A stretch of DNA of 64,000 bases from Gammaproteobacteria bacterium (GCA_018222985.1 JAAEZG010000004.1:1-64000); one strand, 5' to 3'. Shown: positions 34,671 through 46,627, counted from the first letter of the stretch. The notes: generated by a model from the letters alone, not told the origin. Translations and numbers: made by a program.

Positions 34671-35311
34671 TTTTGCTTTAGATAGTTATCAATGGTGTTG
34701 GTAATTTGCGCATCTAACGGCTCAACTTTGCTGGCAAAACTTGAAATTTTCTGGCCATCGGCACTCACCACGTACTTGTGAAAGTTCCATTGCGGGCTGG
34801 CTTGCGCGCCGGCACTTAAGCTTTTAAATACCGCGCTTGCGTCGCTACCAAGCACCGGTGTGGTTGCCATCATAGGGAATGTCACCCCAAAGTTAACAAA
34901 GCATACATCGGCCGTTTTCTCTTCATCGCTGTGCTCTTGTTTAAAGCTGTCTGAAGGAAACCCTAAAATGACAAAGTCTTGATCTTTGTATTGTTGGTAG
35001 AGTGCTTCAAGCCCTTCAAATTGACCGGTGTAGCCGCACTGGCTGGCCGTGTTCACCACCATCACTACCTTGCCTTTAGTGAGCTCGCACAAGTCGTGAG
35101 TGTCTTTCGAGTGGAGGGCGCGCATACGCTCGTCAAACACGGCTAAACAGCCTTGCTGAGTACCCGTGAAGCTGTCGCTAGCGTTCGCGGTTGGAATAAT
35201 GTGCTTGGCAGATTGGCCTGGAACAGCAAAGTATAAAGTGAACGCGCCGATAACCAACGCAAGCACCAAGGTAATACGGCGCATCATGGTTTTCTTAACG
35301 GTTTGTGGCAT
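34667..35311 (-). CDS. Glutathione peroxidase family protein, membrane-anchored or exported
   Basis: A 214-residue Cys-type glutathione or thioredoxin peroxidase. A hydrophobic N-terminus (residues 11-27) directs it to the envelope. The peroxidatic Cys is in NTASQCGYTGQFEGL near 88. The usual FPCNQF, which brings the catalytic Gln, reads FPSDSF. The Trp-Asn pair is kept in PQWNFHKY, and a resolving Cys is in ADVCFVNFGVTFP. An AAGGAAA is properly spaced for the start. A 14-bp palindrome lies 60 bases upstream. Confidence 0.87.
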   Translation of the reverse strand: MPQTVKKTMMRRITLVLALVIGAFTLYFAVPGQSAKHIIPTANASDSFTGTQQGCLAVFDERMRALHSKDTHDLCELTKGKVVMVVNTASQCGYTGQFEGLEALYQQYKDQDFVILGFPSDSFKQEHSDEEKTADVCFVNFGVTFPMMATTPVLGSDASAVFKSLSAGAQASPQWNFHKYVVSADGQKISSFASKVEPLDAQITNTIDNYLKQN

Positions 35312-35371
35312 GGCTGCTTTCCTTTATGTGCACGTTTATTTACAAGGTAATTTTTAACGTAATGAAACCTA

Positions 35372-35385
35372 GATTGATATCAATC
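35372..35385. promoter_or_regulatory. 14-bp perfect palindrome upstream of the glutathione peroxidase
   Basis: GATTGATATCAATC is a perfect palindrome 60 bases before the gpx start codon. It has half sites like FNR (TTGAT/ATCAA) but without the four-base spacer, so the regulator is unknown. Confidence 0.45.
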
Positions 35386-35416
35386 ATAATAGTCGACCTG
35401 ACACGAAAACGATCAC

Positions 35417-36457
35417 TTAACGAAACACAAGTTTCTTCTGTAAACCGTAACTGAGCAAGAATACGACAATTTCGGCAATGGGTTTGCCAATAAACGGTGA
35501 AATACCAACCCAAGTTAGCCCTTTGGTTAGCCCGTAATTACACAGCACGAGTGTGGCTGCAAGCGCGGTGTATTTGGTCGCATCGGTTAGCAACGACCCC
35601 CCTTGCTTAAATACCCATTGGCGGTTTAGGGTGAAATTGAAAACCCCAGAAACTAAGCGAGCTAACGCTAAGGCTAGTAAAATTTCGCCGGTAAAGCCGT
35701 ATACCAAGGCAAATAAGCCGTAATCAAGCGCTGCAGACGCAATACCAACCCCCGAAAACTTCAAAAAGTTCTTATAAATAATAATGGAGTCTTGCAGCGG
35801 CTTAAAATGACTTGAGGTATTGCCCGGCTCATAAACGGTGGTGATGGTTGTAGACTGAAATGTTAGGTCGCGACGCTTCGCGACAATGAGCATGTCGAGT
35901 TCAAACTCATAGCGATTGGACGGCAATGTCACAAGCTCATCAAATATTGCGCTAGGAATACCCCGCAACCCGGTTTGGGTGTCAGGAATTTTAATGCGTA
36001 AACCAAGCGCAAAGGTATAGCGCGCAAAGGTGTTCCCAAGCCAAGAGCGAAACGGAATATGTTTCGCCTTAAAGTCGCGACAACCAAGCCAAAGAGCCTG
36101 TGGTTCCGTTGCAAAAGCTTTGGCTACTTTAATAATGTCGTCGGGTAAATGCTGGCCGTCGGCATCAGCGGTTACTGCTCCGCTGCAGTTCGGCAGGTTT
36201 TCTTGTACCCAACGCAAGCCTGTTTTCAAAGCCGCGCCCTTACCGAGATTGTTCGGGTGGCTAAGTACAATTAGGTTCGGGTGGGTCGTTATGCTGTCAA
36301 AAATAGCTGACGACTCACTGCCGTCATTGACAATAACAAGCTTGGAGAAAGCCGAGCTATATTGCTGCAACGCATTAACCACAGTGACCAAGCGTTGGTC
36401 TGGGTTGTAGGCTGGAATAATGAGTGCAGGTAAGACGTTTTCTGGGTGCTGAGGCAT
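35417..36457 (-). CDS. Glycosyltransferase family 2 fused to GtrA-like membrane domain
   Basis: A 346-residue fusion. The first 220 residues are a GT2 glycosyltransferase with IPAYNPDQR, VIVNDGSESS and the DxD-like TADADGQHLPDD. The last 120 residues form a four-helix GtrA domain (FLKFSGVGIASAALDYGLFA) thought to flip lipid-linked sugars. It resembles DPM1-like polyprenyl-phosphate hexose synthases. The start at 36457 follows AGGA and lies just five bases after the stop of the PLP enzyme gene, so the two form an operon. Confidence 0.85.
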   Translation of the reverse strand: MPQHPENVLPALIIPAYNPDQRLVTVVNALQQYSSAFSKLVIVNDGSESSAIFDSITTHPNLIVLSHPNNLGKGAALKTGLRWVQENLPNCSGAVTADADGQHLPDDIIKVAKAFATEPQALWLGCRDFKAKHIPFRSWLGNTFARYTFALGLRIKIPDTQTGLRGIPSAIFDELVTLPSNRYEFELDMLIVAKRRDLTFQSTTITTVYEPGNTSSHFKPLQDSIIIYKNFLKFSGVGIASAALDYGLFALVYGFTGEILLALALARLVSGVFNFTLNRQWVFKQGGSLLTDATKYTALAATLVLCNYGLTKGLTWVGISPFIGKPIAEIVVFLLSYGLQKKLVFR

Positions 36458-36462
36458 GCGGG

Positions 36463-37599
36463 TTACCATCCTAAAATACGCGGCCAAACCGCTTTGCTGC
36501 CGTCTGCTTTTAGCACGGTATATGATTGGTGCATGGCCGCTGTAGCGCACGCATGATTGGGTAATACTCGTAGTTGGGTACCGATTGGAAACTGCGACAC
36601 GTTTAAGTTATCAGGCAACTCAATGACCCCATGTTCTTGATTCACTTGCGTGACATGGCAACCACTTAGTGGCTGGCCCATACTGTCGCAAACCAAGCCG
36701 TAGCCATAGTCACAATGCTGTTTAGCGGTGCCGCGGTCACGTGACAATGCCATCCAGCCGGCATCAACGAGTAACCAGTTTTTTGCGGCGTTATGGCCAA
36801 TGACCGAGGTTACAACCGACATGGCAATATCATTGAGCTGACATACTCCAAGGTTGTACATGACAAGATCAAAGGTGGTGTAAACGCCGGCGCGAACCTC
36901 GGTAATACCGTCAAGGTCTTCGGCAAAATGGGCGGTGGGTGTTGAACCAACGCTCAGCACAGGACAGGTCAGCCCGTGTGCCTGGAGCTGTTGAGTAGCC
37001 ACTTTTACCGCTTGGCATTCTTGTGCTGCGGCTTGGCGAATTTCATCGCTCGTTTGGGCGCTATAAGAACCGCCAGAGTGGGTCATTAAACCGGTCAGCG
37101 TTACTTGGTTGTCATGCAGCATTTGTGCAATAGCAAGAATTTGCGGGTCTTGCGGCGCTAAACCACCTCGGTGGTCATCGCAGTCTATTTCAATAAAAAC
37201 CGAAAACGGCACATTGTGGTGTTTTTGGTAGTCAATAACCGCCTGGGCTTGAGCTTCGGTGTCCAGCAATATGTGCAACTTTACGCCGCTACGAATAAGC
37301 TCGGCAACCCGAGCAAGTTTAGCGGGAACAATACCAACGGCATACAGCAAATCAGTGCAGCCCGCTTGCGCAAAGGCCTCTGCTTCCGCCAATGTTGACA
37401 CCGTTGCTGGCGCGTGAAAATTTGGCAGTATGTATTTCGCGGCATCTACCGAGCGCAAGGTTTTTAAATGCGGCCGCAATTGACAACCCAGTCGATTTAT
37501 TCGTGTTGCTAAGCGGCCCACATTGCGTGCAAAGCGCACTTCATCAATCAATAAAAACGGTGTTTGTTCATCGTTTAGCCAGTGGCTCGATGTTGGCAT
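36463..37599 (-). CDS. DSD1-family PLP enzyme (D-serine dehydratase / D-threonine aldolase-like)
   Basis: A 378-residue fold-type III PLP enzyme with an alanine-racemase-like N-terminal barrel. The PLP lysine is in LRPHLKTLRSVDAA near 46, with a TVSTLAEAEAF motif after it. The C-terminal domain bears the zinc ligands in LPNHACAT near 352, typical of the DSD1 group. Members act on D-threonine, D-threo-hydroxyaspartate or D-serine. The next gene in the operon is a GT2-GtrA transferase with no obvious link to amino acids. Confidence 0.85.
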   Translation of the reverse strand: MPTSSHWLNDEQTPFLLIDEVRFARNVGRLATRINRLGCQLRPHLKTLRSVDAAKYILPNFHAPATVSTLAEAEAFAQAGCTDLLYAVGIVPAKLARVAELIRSGVKLHILLDTEAQAQAVIDYQKHHNVPFSVFIEIDCDDHRGGLAPQDPQILAIAQMLHDNQVTLTGLMTHSGGSYSAQTSDEIRQAAAQECQAVKVATQQLQAHGLTCPVLSVGSTPTAHFAEDLDGITEVRAGVYTTFDLVMYNLGVCQLNDIAMSVVTSVIGHNAAKNWLLVDAGWMALSRDRGTAKQHCDYGYGLVCDSMGQPLSGCHVTQVNQEHGVIELPDNLNVSQFPIGTQLRVLPNHACATAAMHQSYTVLKADGSKAVWPRILGW

Positions 37600-37682
37600 A
37601 GCAGTTATCTTCTTGGTTGATCAAATAGATGGTATTCAGAGTATTATTGATTACTTAAATAAGCAAAGAGGAATGTGGTTCC

Positions 37683-38348
37683 ATGCTTCATATGGATTTC
37701 TCCGAAAAAGTGGTGGTACGCGCCGCCAGCGAAGATTGGCAACCAAGCCCAGCGGCAGGCGTTGAGCGCAAGTTGCTAGAACGCGAAGAAGCGGAGCGGG
37801 GGCGTGCAACAAGTATTGTGCGTTATGCAGCGGGTGCCAACTTTAACACCCATGAGCACCCACTCGGTGAAGAAATACTGGTGCTTGAAGGTGTGTTTTC
37901 CGATGAAAACGGTGATTACCCGGCGGGCACTTACATACGTAACCCGCCGGGCTCTAGCCATGCGCCATTTAGCCGCGAAGGCTGTGTGCTGTTTGTGAAG
38001 TTACATCAGTTTGCCACCGCAGACCGTCAGGTTGTGCGTATTGATACCAAGACCACGCCTTGGCTACAGGGGCAAGGGGGCTTGCAGGTTATGCCGTTGC
38101 ATAGCTTTGAAACGGAGCATTGTGCATTGGTGAAGTGGCCAGCTGGTGAGGTGTTTCAGCCGCATCGCCATTTTGGCGGCGAAGAAATACTGGTGCTTAG
38201 CGGTGAATTTATTGACGAACATGGCCGCTACCCGGCAGGCACTTGGCTGCGTAGCCCGCATGCCAGTAAACACACGCCTTATGTTGAACAAGAAACGATA
38301 ATTTACGTGAAGACCGGGCATTTGCCGGTGATTTACGATTCGCTATAA
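37683..38348 (+). CDS. ChrR-like bicupin protein
   Basis: A 221-residue protein made of two cupin domains of the ChrR C-terminal type. Each half repeats the metal-binding pattern: THEHPLGEEILVLEG near 56-70 and PHRHFGGEEILVLSG near 155-169. The zinc-finger anti-sigma domain of true ChrR is absent. No sigma factor gene is adjacent. AGAGGA lies ten bases before the start. A metal-dependent dioxygenase or a small-molecule sensor are the two options. Confidence 0.8.
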   Translation: MLHMDFSEKVVVRAASEDWQPSPAAGVERKLLEREEAERGRATSIVRYAAGANFNTHEHPLGEEILVLEGVFSDENGDYPAGTYIRNPPGSSHAPFSREGCVLFVKLHQFATADRQVVRIDTKTTPWLQGQGGLQVMPLHSFETEHCALVKWPAGEVFQPHRHFGGEEILVLSGEFIDEHGRYPAGTWLRSPHASKHTPYVEQETIIYVKTGHLPVIYDSL

Positions 38349-38351
38349 AAA

Positions 38352-38380
38352 AGCCCGGCGTAAAAAGCCGGGCTCTTATT
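38352..38380. terminator. Terminator between bicupin and katG
   Basis: An 8-bp GC-rich stem (AGCCCGGC / GCCGGGCT) with a seven-base loop lies between the convergent bicupin and katG genes. The T-run is weak on the plus side. Confidence 0.75.
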
Positions 38381-38393
38381 TGCTATCCGCTGA

Positions 38394-40559
<2,166 letters not shown>

Positions 40560-40672
40560 TCAAGCTTTATGTTACTGATTTGATGTATTAACCTTAGACC
40601 CTAAATTTAGTTTAGTAAAAGCTAATTAAACGACTGTGTTAATAGCTTTTTCCGATACAAGTGAGCGTGATC

Positions 40673-41761
40673 ATGGAAACTATTCGTAAGGCTTATGCCG
40701 CCGCTGCTAAAACGGCTCAGTGGTCTATTTTGCGCCACCCAAGTAGAAGCATGGCTGAAACTTTGCGGGTGTTGGCTGATCGTGCCGAGGGGCTTTTAGA
40801 GCCCGACGTATACGGGCGTGGCGAGCTGATTGAGTCGTTTGAATTGAACATGGCAAAAAAGCTCGGGAAGCCAGCGGCATTGTTTCTGGGCAGTGGTACT
40901 TTGGCGCAGCCATTAGCGCTTAAGCTACATAGCTTGCAGCGCGGAAAAAACGCCGTCGCATTACACCCTACGTCGCACTTGGTGCTACACGAACATGACG
41001 GTTATCAGCAGTTGTGGGGGCTTGAAGGGCACCTAGTGGGCGAACCCAATACTCCCATTCATTTGAATGACCTACACCAGTTGCCAGCAGAAAATATCGC
41101 GGCCTTGGTGCTTGAGCTGCCTATGCGCGAAATAGGCGGCCAGCTGCCGCAATGGCACGAATTACAGGCCCAGGTAGCTTGGGCGCGACAACATGACATT
41201 GCTGTGCATTTTGACGGTGCTCGGCTTTGGCACTGCCCAGCGGCATACCAGCGTTCGCTAGCTGAAATTTGTGACTTGGCGGACTCTGTTTACGTAAGTT
41301 TATACAAAGATATTGGCGGCATTGCTGGTGCCATTCTGGCAGGGCCTGAAGATTTTATTGCACAAGCGCGCATTTGGGCAAGGCGCGCCGGCGGCAATTT
41401 GATTTCATGGTACCCCTATGTGTTAGCGGCAGAGTTAGGTTTAGAAGAAAACCTAACAGCTGTTGACGAAGCGGTGAGCTACGCGCAAAAGCTTGGGCCT
41501 ATGCTTGGCACCATTGAAGGAGTAACCGTGCAGCCTGAAGTGCCGCAAGCAGCCATGTTTCACTTACATATTGAAGGCGACGCCGACACCCTCATAGGCA
41601 AAATAACCCGCCATGCTGAATTAGAGTCGGTTATTGTGCTGCCGTTACCACGCGCCACCGTTGGTCACAGTTCAGTGTTTGAAATTAGCGTCGGGCGACG
41701 AACCATGGCTGAACCCCCCGAGTTTTGGTTAACGCACTTAGCGAAGTGTCTTGGGCGCTGA
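40673..41761 (+). CDS. Threonine aldolase-like beta-eliminating lyase
   Basis: A 362-residue fold-type I PLP enzyme of the threonine aldolase/beta-eliminating lyase family. ALFLGSGTLAQ near 66 and the His-rich stack segment HPTSHLVLHEH come first. HFDGARLWH follows near 181, and the PLP lysine is in YVSLYKDIGG near 213. Low-specificity members cleave threonine or allo-threonine to glycine and acetaldehyde. A GTG start at 40661 is also possible; neither has a strong ribosome binding site. Confidence 0.83.
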   Translation: METIRKAYAAAAKTAQWSILRHPSRSMAETLRVLADRAEGLLEPDVYGRGELIESFELNMAKKLGKPAALFLGSGTLAQPLALKLHSLQRGKNAVALHPTSHLVLHEHDGYQQLWGLEGHLVGEPNTPIHLNDLHQLPAENIAALVLELPMREIGGQLPQWHELQAQVAWARQHDIAVHFDGARLWHCPAAYQRSLAEICDLADSVYVSLYKDIGGIAGAILAGPEDFIAQARIWARRAGGNLISWYPYVLAAELGLEENLTAVDEAVSYAQKLGPMLGTIEGVTVQPEVPQAAMFHLHIEGDADTLIGKITRHAELESVIVLPLPRATVGHSSVFEISVGRRTMAEPPEFWLTHLAKCLGR

Positions 41762-41849
41762 TTGGCTTAAAAACTTCTCAAATGATTCTTTGTAATTTGC
41801 GGCCAAAACGCGTAGATTACGCGCCTATTTTTTGTTCGGGTGTACACAC

Positions 41850-43463
41850 GTGATTTCTGCTGCAAATATCACCATGCAATTTGGTGCAAAACCTCTTTTT
41901 GAAAACATTTCTGTAAAATTTGGCGAAGGTAACCGCTACGGTCTGATTGGCGCAAACGGGTGCGGTAAATCAACCTTTATGCGTATTCTTAGCGGTGAGC
42001 AAGAGCCGTCTTCAGGCAATGTTTCCATTGAACCTAATATGCGCGTGGGCAAACTGCGCCAAGACCAGTTCGCCTATGAGCAATTTAGCGTGGTGGACAC
42101 GGTTATTATGGGGCATGAAGAGTTGTGGCAAGTAAAAGCCGAGCGCGACCGTATTTATGGCATGGCCGAGATGAGCGAAGAAGACGGCATGCGTGTGGCT
42201 GACCTAGAAGTTGCCTTTGCCGAAATGGATGGGTATACCGCTGAGTCGCGCGCGGGCGAGCTGTTATTAGGCGTTGGCATTCCGTTAGAAGCGCATTTTG
42301 GCTTGATGAGTGAAATAGCCCCCGGCTTAAAGTTACGCGTGCTGTTGGCTCAGGTTTTGTTTTCCGACCCCGACATCATGTTGTTAGACGAACCGACCAA
42401 CAACTTGGACATTAACACCATTCGCTGGTTAGAAAACGTATTGAATGAGCGCCAGGCGACCATGATTATCATTTCGCACGATCGCCACTTTTTGAACAGT
42501 GTTTGTACCCATATGGCCGATATTGATTACGGCGAATTGCGCGTGTACCCAGGTAACTATGACCAGTATATGTTTGCCGCCACCCAAGCACGCGAGCAGC
42601 TGCTCAATGACAATGCCAAGAAGAAAGAGAAAATAGCTGAGCTTCAACAGTTTGTCAGTCGTTTCTCGGCCAATGCCTCAAAAGCTAAACAGGCAACTTC
42701 GCGCGCCAAGCAAATTGAAAAAATTCAATTAGCCGAAGTTAAAGCCTCTAGCCGCGTCAGCCCATTTATTCGTTTTGAGCAAGAGAAAAAGTTGTACCGC
42801 TTAGCGCTTGAAATGGAAGGCGTGAATAAGTCATTTGACGATTTACACGTATTGAAAAACGTCAGCGCGATGATTGAAGTGGGCGAAAAAGTGGCGATTT
42901 TGGGTGCCAACGGTATCGGTAAAACAACCTTGCTTAAATGTTTAGTGGGCCAGCACACAACCGACAGCGGCCTGATCAAGTGGTCAGAAAACGTCAACAT
43001 AGGTTATTACGCACAAGACCATGCTGACTGGTTTAAAGAAAAGCTAACCGTATTTGACTGGATGAGCCAGTGGAAACAACCACACCATGACGAGCAAGCG
43101 GTGCGCGGTATACTTGGGCGCATGCTGTTCTCGCAAGACGATATTAAAAAGCCAGTGACTATTTTGTCGGGTGGGGAGAAAGGCCGCATGATTTTCGGCA
43201 AGTTGATTATGCAGCGGCCAAATATTCTCATTATGGACGAGCCAACCAACCACTTGGACATGGAATCTATTGAAGCACTGAACCTTGCACTTGAGCACTA
43301 CGACGGTACGTTGCTGTTTGTTAGCCATGATCGTGAGTTTGTGTCGTCATTAGCCACCCGAATTATTGAGCTAACCGAGCAGGGTATGCGTGACTTTGCA
43401 GGTAGTTACGATGATTACCTCAAGCAGCAAATGCTTACACAAGCTGGCGGAAACGCTCGATAA
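41850..43463 (+). CDS. ybiT: ABC-F family ATPase YbiT
   Basis: A 537-residue ABC-F protein, closest to E. coli YbiT, thought to act on ribosomes rather than as a transporter. Two ATPase domains are present: Walker [10 protein letters not shown] near 33 and GANGIGKTT near 352, and Walker [12 protein letters not shown] and [11 protein letters not shown]. The linker [18 protein letters not shown] lies near 275. The first signature reads [10 protein letters not shown] in place of SGG, which is normal for YbiT. The start is a GTG; its 3' end overlaps the convergent LysR gene by 29 bases. Confidence 0.93.
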   Translation: MISAANITMQFGAKPLFENISVKFGEGNRYGLIGANGCGKSTFMRILSGEQEPSSGNVSIEPNMRVGKLRQDQFAYEQFSVVDTVIMGHEELWQVKAERDRIYGMAEMSEEDGMRVADLEVAFAEMDGYTAESRAGELLLGVGIPLEAHFGLMSEIAPGLKLRVLLAQVLFSDPDIMLLDEPTNNLDINTIRWLENVLNERQATMIIISHDRHFLNSVCTHMADIDYGELRVYPGNYDQYMFAATQAREQLLNDNAKKKEKIAELQQFVSRFSANASKAKQATSRAKQIEKIQLAEVKASSRVSPFIRFEQEKKLYRLALEMEGVNKSFDDLHVLKNVSAMIEVGEKVAILGANGIGKTTLLKCLVGQHTTDSGLIKWSENVNIGYYAQDHADWFKEKLTVFDWMSQWKQPHHDEQAVRGILGRMLFSQDDIKKPVTILSGGEKGRMIFGKLIMQRPNILIMDEPTNHLDMESIEALNLALEHYDGTLLFVSHDREFVSSLATRIIELTEQGMRDFAGSYDDYLKQQMLTQAGGNAR

Positions 43464-44310
43464 TTGCTTGGTTTTGATTGTCGCGACGACTCACAATGTA
43501 CCACTGCCCGGGTAATGGAAAACCGGCAACATTGAGCGTCGCGACTGGATCATTCGCATGCCCCACAATGTGCTTTGACAGCACCGCCAAGCCGCTGCCC
43601 GCGGCGACACTCAGCAAGATGGCTTCGTTACTTTCTATTTCGCTACGATGCGGTAAATGAATGCCTTGGCTGGCTAGCCAAGAGTCAAAAACCATCCGTG
43701 TCGCTGAGCCATTTTCGCGCATCAAAAATGGCTCGTGCTGTAGTTGGGCAAATGTCAGCTTTGTTTCGGTAACTGCCCAATGATCACTCGGTGCAATAAG
43801 CACTAACGGGTTTTCAATAAAAGCACGTGCGTCAGAGTGTTCGTCAGTAGGTGGATGACTAAATATATACACATCGTCTTGCCCCTGAAAATAGCGTTGC
43901 AGCGTATTGGCGCGGTTACCAATATGCAAAGTGACGCGAATATCTGGGTAAGCCCGATTAAACCGGGCAACAAGCTGCGGCACGATGTACTGGGCGGTGT
44001 TCACCAAAGCAATATGCAGCTCGCCCTGGGTACCACTTTCTATGGCTGCTAGGGTGTCTGTGCAGCTTTGAATACGCCGCAGCACATCGGCCGCGGCTTG
44101 ATACACCTGCTCACCTGCTATGGTTGGCAGCATGTGGCGCCCCTCTTGATACAACAGCTGACTACCAAACAACTCTTCTAAGCGTTTAATTTGTGCCGAC
44201 ACAGTGGGCTGCGTCAAAAACATCCGTCGTGCTGCAGCTGAAATGCTGCGATTATCTACAACTTCAATAAACACATCGAGTAAGCGAAAGTTTAAGTGGC
44301 GAACGTCCAT
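43435..44310 (-). CDS. LysR-family transcription regulator (CbbR-like position)
   Basis: A 291-residue LysR regulator. The winged helix at the N-terminus has [27 protein letters not shown], split here into helix residues 16-43. The effector domain follows. It is divergent from an SbtA-type permease gene, with 120 bases between, so it probably controls that gene in response to a carbon or bicarbonate-related signal. It overlaps ybiT tail to tail by 29 bases. Confidence 0.88.
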   Translation of the reverse strand: MDVRHLNFRLLDVFIEVVDNRSISAAARRMFLTQPTVSAQIKRLEELFGSQLLYQEGRHMLPTIAGEQVYQAAADVLRRIQSCTDTLAAIESGTQGELHIALVNTAQYIVPQLVARFNRAYPDIRVTLHIGNRANTLQRYFQGQDDVYIFSHPPTDEHSDARAFIENPLVLIAPSDHWAVTETKLTFAQLQHEPFLMRENGSATRMVFDSWLASQGIHLPHRSEIESNEAILLSVAAGSGLAVLSKHIVGHANDPVATLNVAGFPLPGQWYIVSRRDNQNQAIIERFRQLV

Positions 44311-44346
44311 CTGGGCCCTTTGACTGGTATTTGTATAGAATATTAT

Positions 44347-44359
44347 CTATATCATATAG
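44347..44359. promoter_or_regulatory. LysR-type palindrome in the sbtA-lysR intergenic region
   Basis: CTATATCATATAG is a perfect 13-bp palindrome in an AT-rich region between divergent genes, the usual place for a LysR T-N11-A type binding site. It lies 72 bases before the permease ATG. Confidence 0.5.
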
Positions 44360-44430
44360 CGAATATATTTATTTTTAAATATAGACAATCTTGCGCATAC
44401 TAGCGCGCAATTTCATGAAAGGGGATAGCT

Positions 44431-45369
44431 ATGCCAGATATTGTAATCGCGTTCTTTATGCTTGGCCTTCTTGCCGGTGTGGTGAAATCAGACCTAAAGG
44501 TGCCAGGGCAGATATATGAAATTCTGTCCATATTGCTCATGTTGAGCATTGGTATTAAAGGCGGCTTGGCGCTGCATAGCGAATATGAAAGCGTTGTTTG
44601 GCTAAACTTATTAGCGATTATGGGTTTGGGCCTCGTTATTCCAATGATTGTGTTGCCGCTGTTATATAAAGTGGTCAAGCTACCTAAGGTTGATGCCATT
44701 AGTATTGCCGCGCACTATGGTTCGGTGAGTGCCGGTACCTTTGCCGTGGCGTGGGCATTAGCTGAAAGTGCAGGGCTCCCTATTACCGCTGATACAACGC
44801 TGTTCTTGGTTATTCTAGAGCTACCGGCTGTTGTCCTCATGCTTGCGTACTACCATTCAGGGCGCGGAAAGTCGGGTCAAAAAGCCAATATGATGGCCAT
44901 ATGGTATGAAGCCTTTACTAGCCGTGGTGTTATTTTGCTTATTGGCGGCGTGGCCATTGCCTGGTTATACGGCCCTAAAGGTTTGAGCTCAATTTCAGGG
45001 CTAGTTGTTGACGGCTTTAAGGTTCTGCTGGCGCTGTTTCTATTAGAAATGGGGCTAACCACCGCCCGTATATTTAGACCATTACCGTTAGCGCACTGGC
45101 GTTTAGTCGTGTTTGCTGCTGTGGCTCCGGCTATTTTGATGTGGCCCGGCTACTGGCTAGCTACTTGGTTAGGTTTAGACGCGGGCAGCAAGCTTATTCT
45201 TGCCGCGCTATCGGGCAGTGCATCATATATTGCCGCACCGGCAGCTATTCGCGCTGCCATACCAGATGCCGATATTAGCAAGGCCATGTTAGCGTCGTTA
45301 GGGGTAACCTTCCCCCTCAACGTGCTGGTTTATGTGCCAGCAATGACCTCGTGGTTGAGCGCAAGCTAG
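44431..45369 (+). CDS. SbtA-type sodium-dependent bicarbonate permease
   Basis: A 312-residue inner-membrane protein with about ten helices of the SbtA (DUF897) family. The cyanobacterial member is a sodium/bicarbonate symporter. Family segments include LGLLAGVVKSDLKVPGQIYE at the N-terminus, AHYGSVSAGTFAVA near 90 and SGSASYIAAPAAIRAA near 266. It is shorter than the cyanobacterial protein, and no PII-like SbtB gene is adjacent. AAGGGG precedes the ATG. It is divergent from a LysR regulator. Confidence 0.87.
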   Translation: MPDIVIAFFMLGLLAGVVKSDLKVPGQIYEILSILLMLSIGIKGGLALHSEYESVVWLNLLAIMGLGLVIPMIVLPLLYKVVKLPKVDAISIAAHYGSVSAGTFAVAWALAESAGLPITADTTLFLVILELPAVVLMLAYYHSGRGKSGQKANMMAIWYEAFTSRGVILLIGGVAIAWLYGPKGLSSISGLVVDGFKVLLALFLLEMGLTTARIFRPLPLAHWRLVVFAAVAPAILMWPGYWLATWLGLDAGSKLILAALSGSASYIAAPAAIRAAIPDADISKAMLASLGVTFPLNVLVYVPAMTSWLSAS

Positions 45370-45399
45370 CGCGCTCAACCAGTCTACATTTTGAATAAT

Positions 45400-45413
45400 T
45401 TGATCTATATCAA
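45400..45413. promoter_or_regulatory. FNR/EtrA-type box upstream of the calcium-repeat protein
   Basis: TTGATCTATATCAA matches the FNR consensus TTGATNNNNATCAA at every fixed position. It lies 152 bases before the start codon of the next gene, with a TAATAT-like -10 about 30 bases downstream. Oxygen-responsive control is suggested. Confidence 0.6.
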
Positions 45414-45565
45414 ATGATATTTGCCAAAAGTTAACATTGTTAATATAACTTGTGTCCTGAAGTTCTCTTCAAGCTCCGAATGAATAGAGTCGCTGCTAAA
45501 TAAAAGCGGTTTTATCGGCAATCTAATTCATGTCTGACGCAAGTTTATAACTGTTTAAAAAGGCA

Positions 45566-46558
45566 ATGAATTCAATGTTAAAACAAATATCACTGATAAC
45601 ACTAGCTGCGCTTTCCATGCATGCTGCTCAGGCAAACACGAATGTTTACACGAGTGACTCAACCGTAACGGCTTGGGACCCTATTTTCCCGTCAGCCGCT
45701 ATTGTAGATTGGCCGACCCAAGCGTGTAAGGTGAATCCCGACGTTGATTTAACAGCAAACTGGCAAAATCCACATGCGGCTTATTCGTTTGGTACCAATG
45801 CCCACCCATGGCAGGGCGCTTCAGGCTTAAGCGCGTCGTGGATCAACGCGTGGAGCAATCTTTATTCACAAGGCCCATCTGGGCATAGCTGGACGCGTTA
45901 TACCAAAGAAGTTAGCGGCAACGGCGAGTTTCTTTTGAACTTGCTCGCCGACAATTGCTCTTGGATTTATGTCGACGGAACCTTAGTTGGCTTCCAAGGT
46001 GCAACATCATCACCGTCGAAGTATCCTGTCAACCTAAATGGTACCCATACCCTCGACTTCCTTATTTTTGATGGCGGCGGCTTAGCCGGTGGTATGTTTC
46101 AGTTAGAAACAAACACCACCGTTGTTTTCGCTGACAATGACAACGACGGTTTAACAGATGCAGAAGAAGTGCTGACTGAAACCGACCCACTGAACCCAGA
46201 CACCGATGGTGATGGCTTTAATGACGGCGACGAAGTAACCGCAGGCAGCAACCCGAATGATCCAAATGATATACCTGTTGTTGATGCTGATAATGACGGT
46301 GTGTTTGACGCTGATGATAACTGCCCTGCAACTGCGGCGGGTGCGGCGGTAGACCAATTTGGTTGTGCCGGTGAGCAGAACGTAGCTAATCTGTGTGCAT
46401 GTGATGACGACTGGAAAAACCATGGCCAGTACGTTAGCTGTGTGGCCCATGCCAAGAATGACCAAGTAAATATTGGTTTATTAACCCAAAGCGAAGGCAA
46501 TGCATTATTGAAAGCTGCAGCCCAAAGCTCATGCGGTAAAAAAGCTAAAAATAAGTAG
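45566..46558 (+). CDS. Secreted protein with thrombospondin type 3-like calcium repeats
   Basis: A 330-residue exported protein with a signal peptide ending near MHAAQA. The first 180 residues form a beta-rich domain of unknown fold with many Trp. Then come aspartate-rich calcium-binding repeats: DNDNDGLTDAEE, DTDGDGFNDGDE and DADNDGVFDADDNCP, near 191-270. A Cys-containing tail ends with SSCGKKAKNK. The role could be adhesion or surface binding. A second ATG nine bases downstream has the better-spaced AAGG. It may be under FNR control, as judged by an upstream box. Confidence 0.78.
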   Translation: MNSMLKQISLITLAALSMHAAQANTNVYTSDSTVTAWDPIFPSAAIVDWPTQACKVNPDVDLTANWQNPHAAYSFGTNAHPWQGASGLSASWINAWSNLYSQGPSGHSWTRYTKEVSGNGEFLLNLLADNCSWIYVDGTLVGFQGATSSPSKYPVNLNGTHTLDFLIFDGGGLAGGMFQLETNTTVVFADNDNDGLTDAEEVLTETDPLNPDTDGDGFNDGDEVTAGSNPNDPNDIPVVDADNDGVFDADDNCPATAAGAAVDQFGCAGEQNVANLCACDDDWKNHGQYVSCVAHAKNDQVNIGLLTQSEGNALLKAAAQSSCGKKAKNK

Positions 46559-46580
46559 TTTGTTGGTCAAGACAATTGAG

Positions 46581-46616
46581 AAAACCCGCGCACAAGCCTA
46601 TGTGCGCGGGTTTTTT
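46581..46616. terminator. Terminator between the calcium-repeat and EEP genes
   Basis: A 13-bp stem (AAAACCCGCGCAC / GTGCGCGGGTTTT) with an eight-base loop and T-run lies between two convergent genes. Confidence 0.92.
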
Positions 46617-46627
46617 ATTGGAGAGTG

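Noticed and set aside
35372-35385. FNR box upstream of the glutathione peroxidase
   Set aside because: The half sites are directly adjacent, whereas FNR needs four bases between them.
46099-46500. 133-residue serine-rich frame opposite the calcium-repeat gene
   Set aside because: It is the complement of Asp/Gly/Asn-rich repeats and has no independent support.
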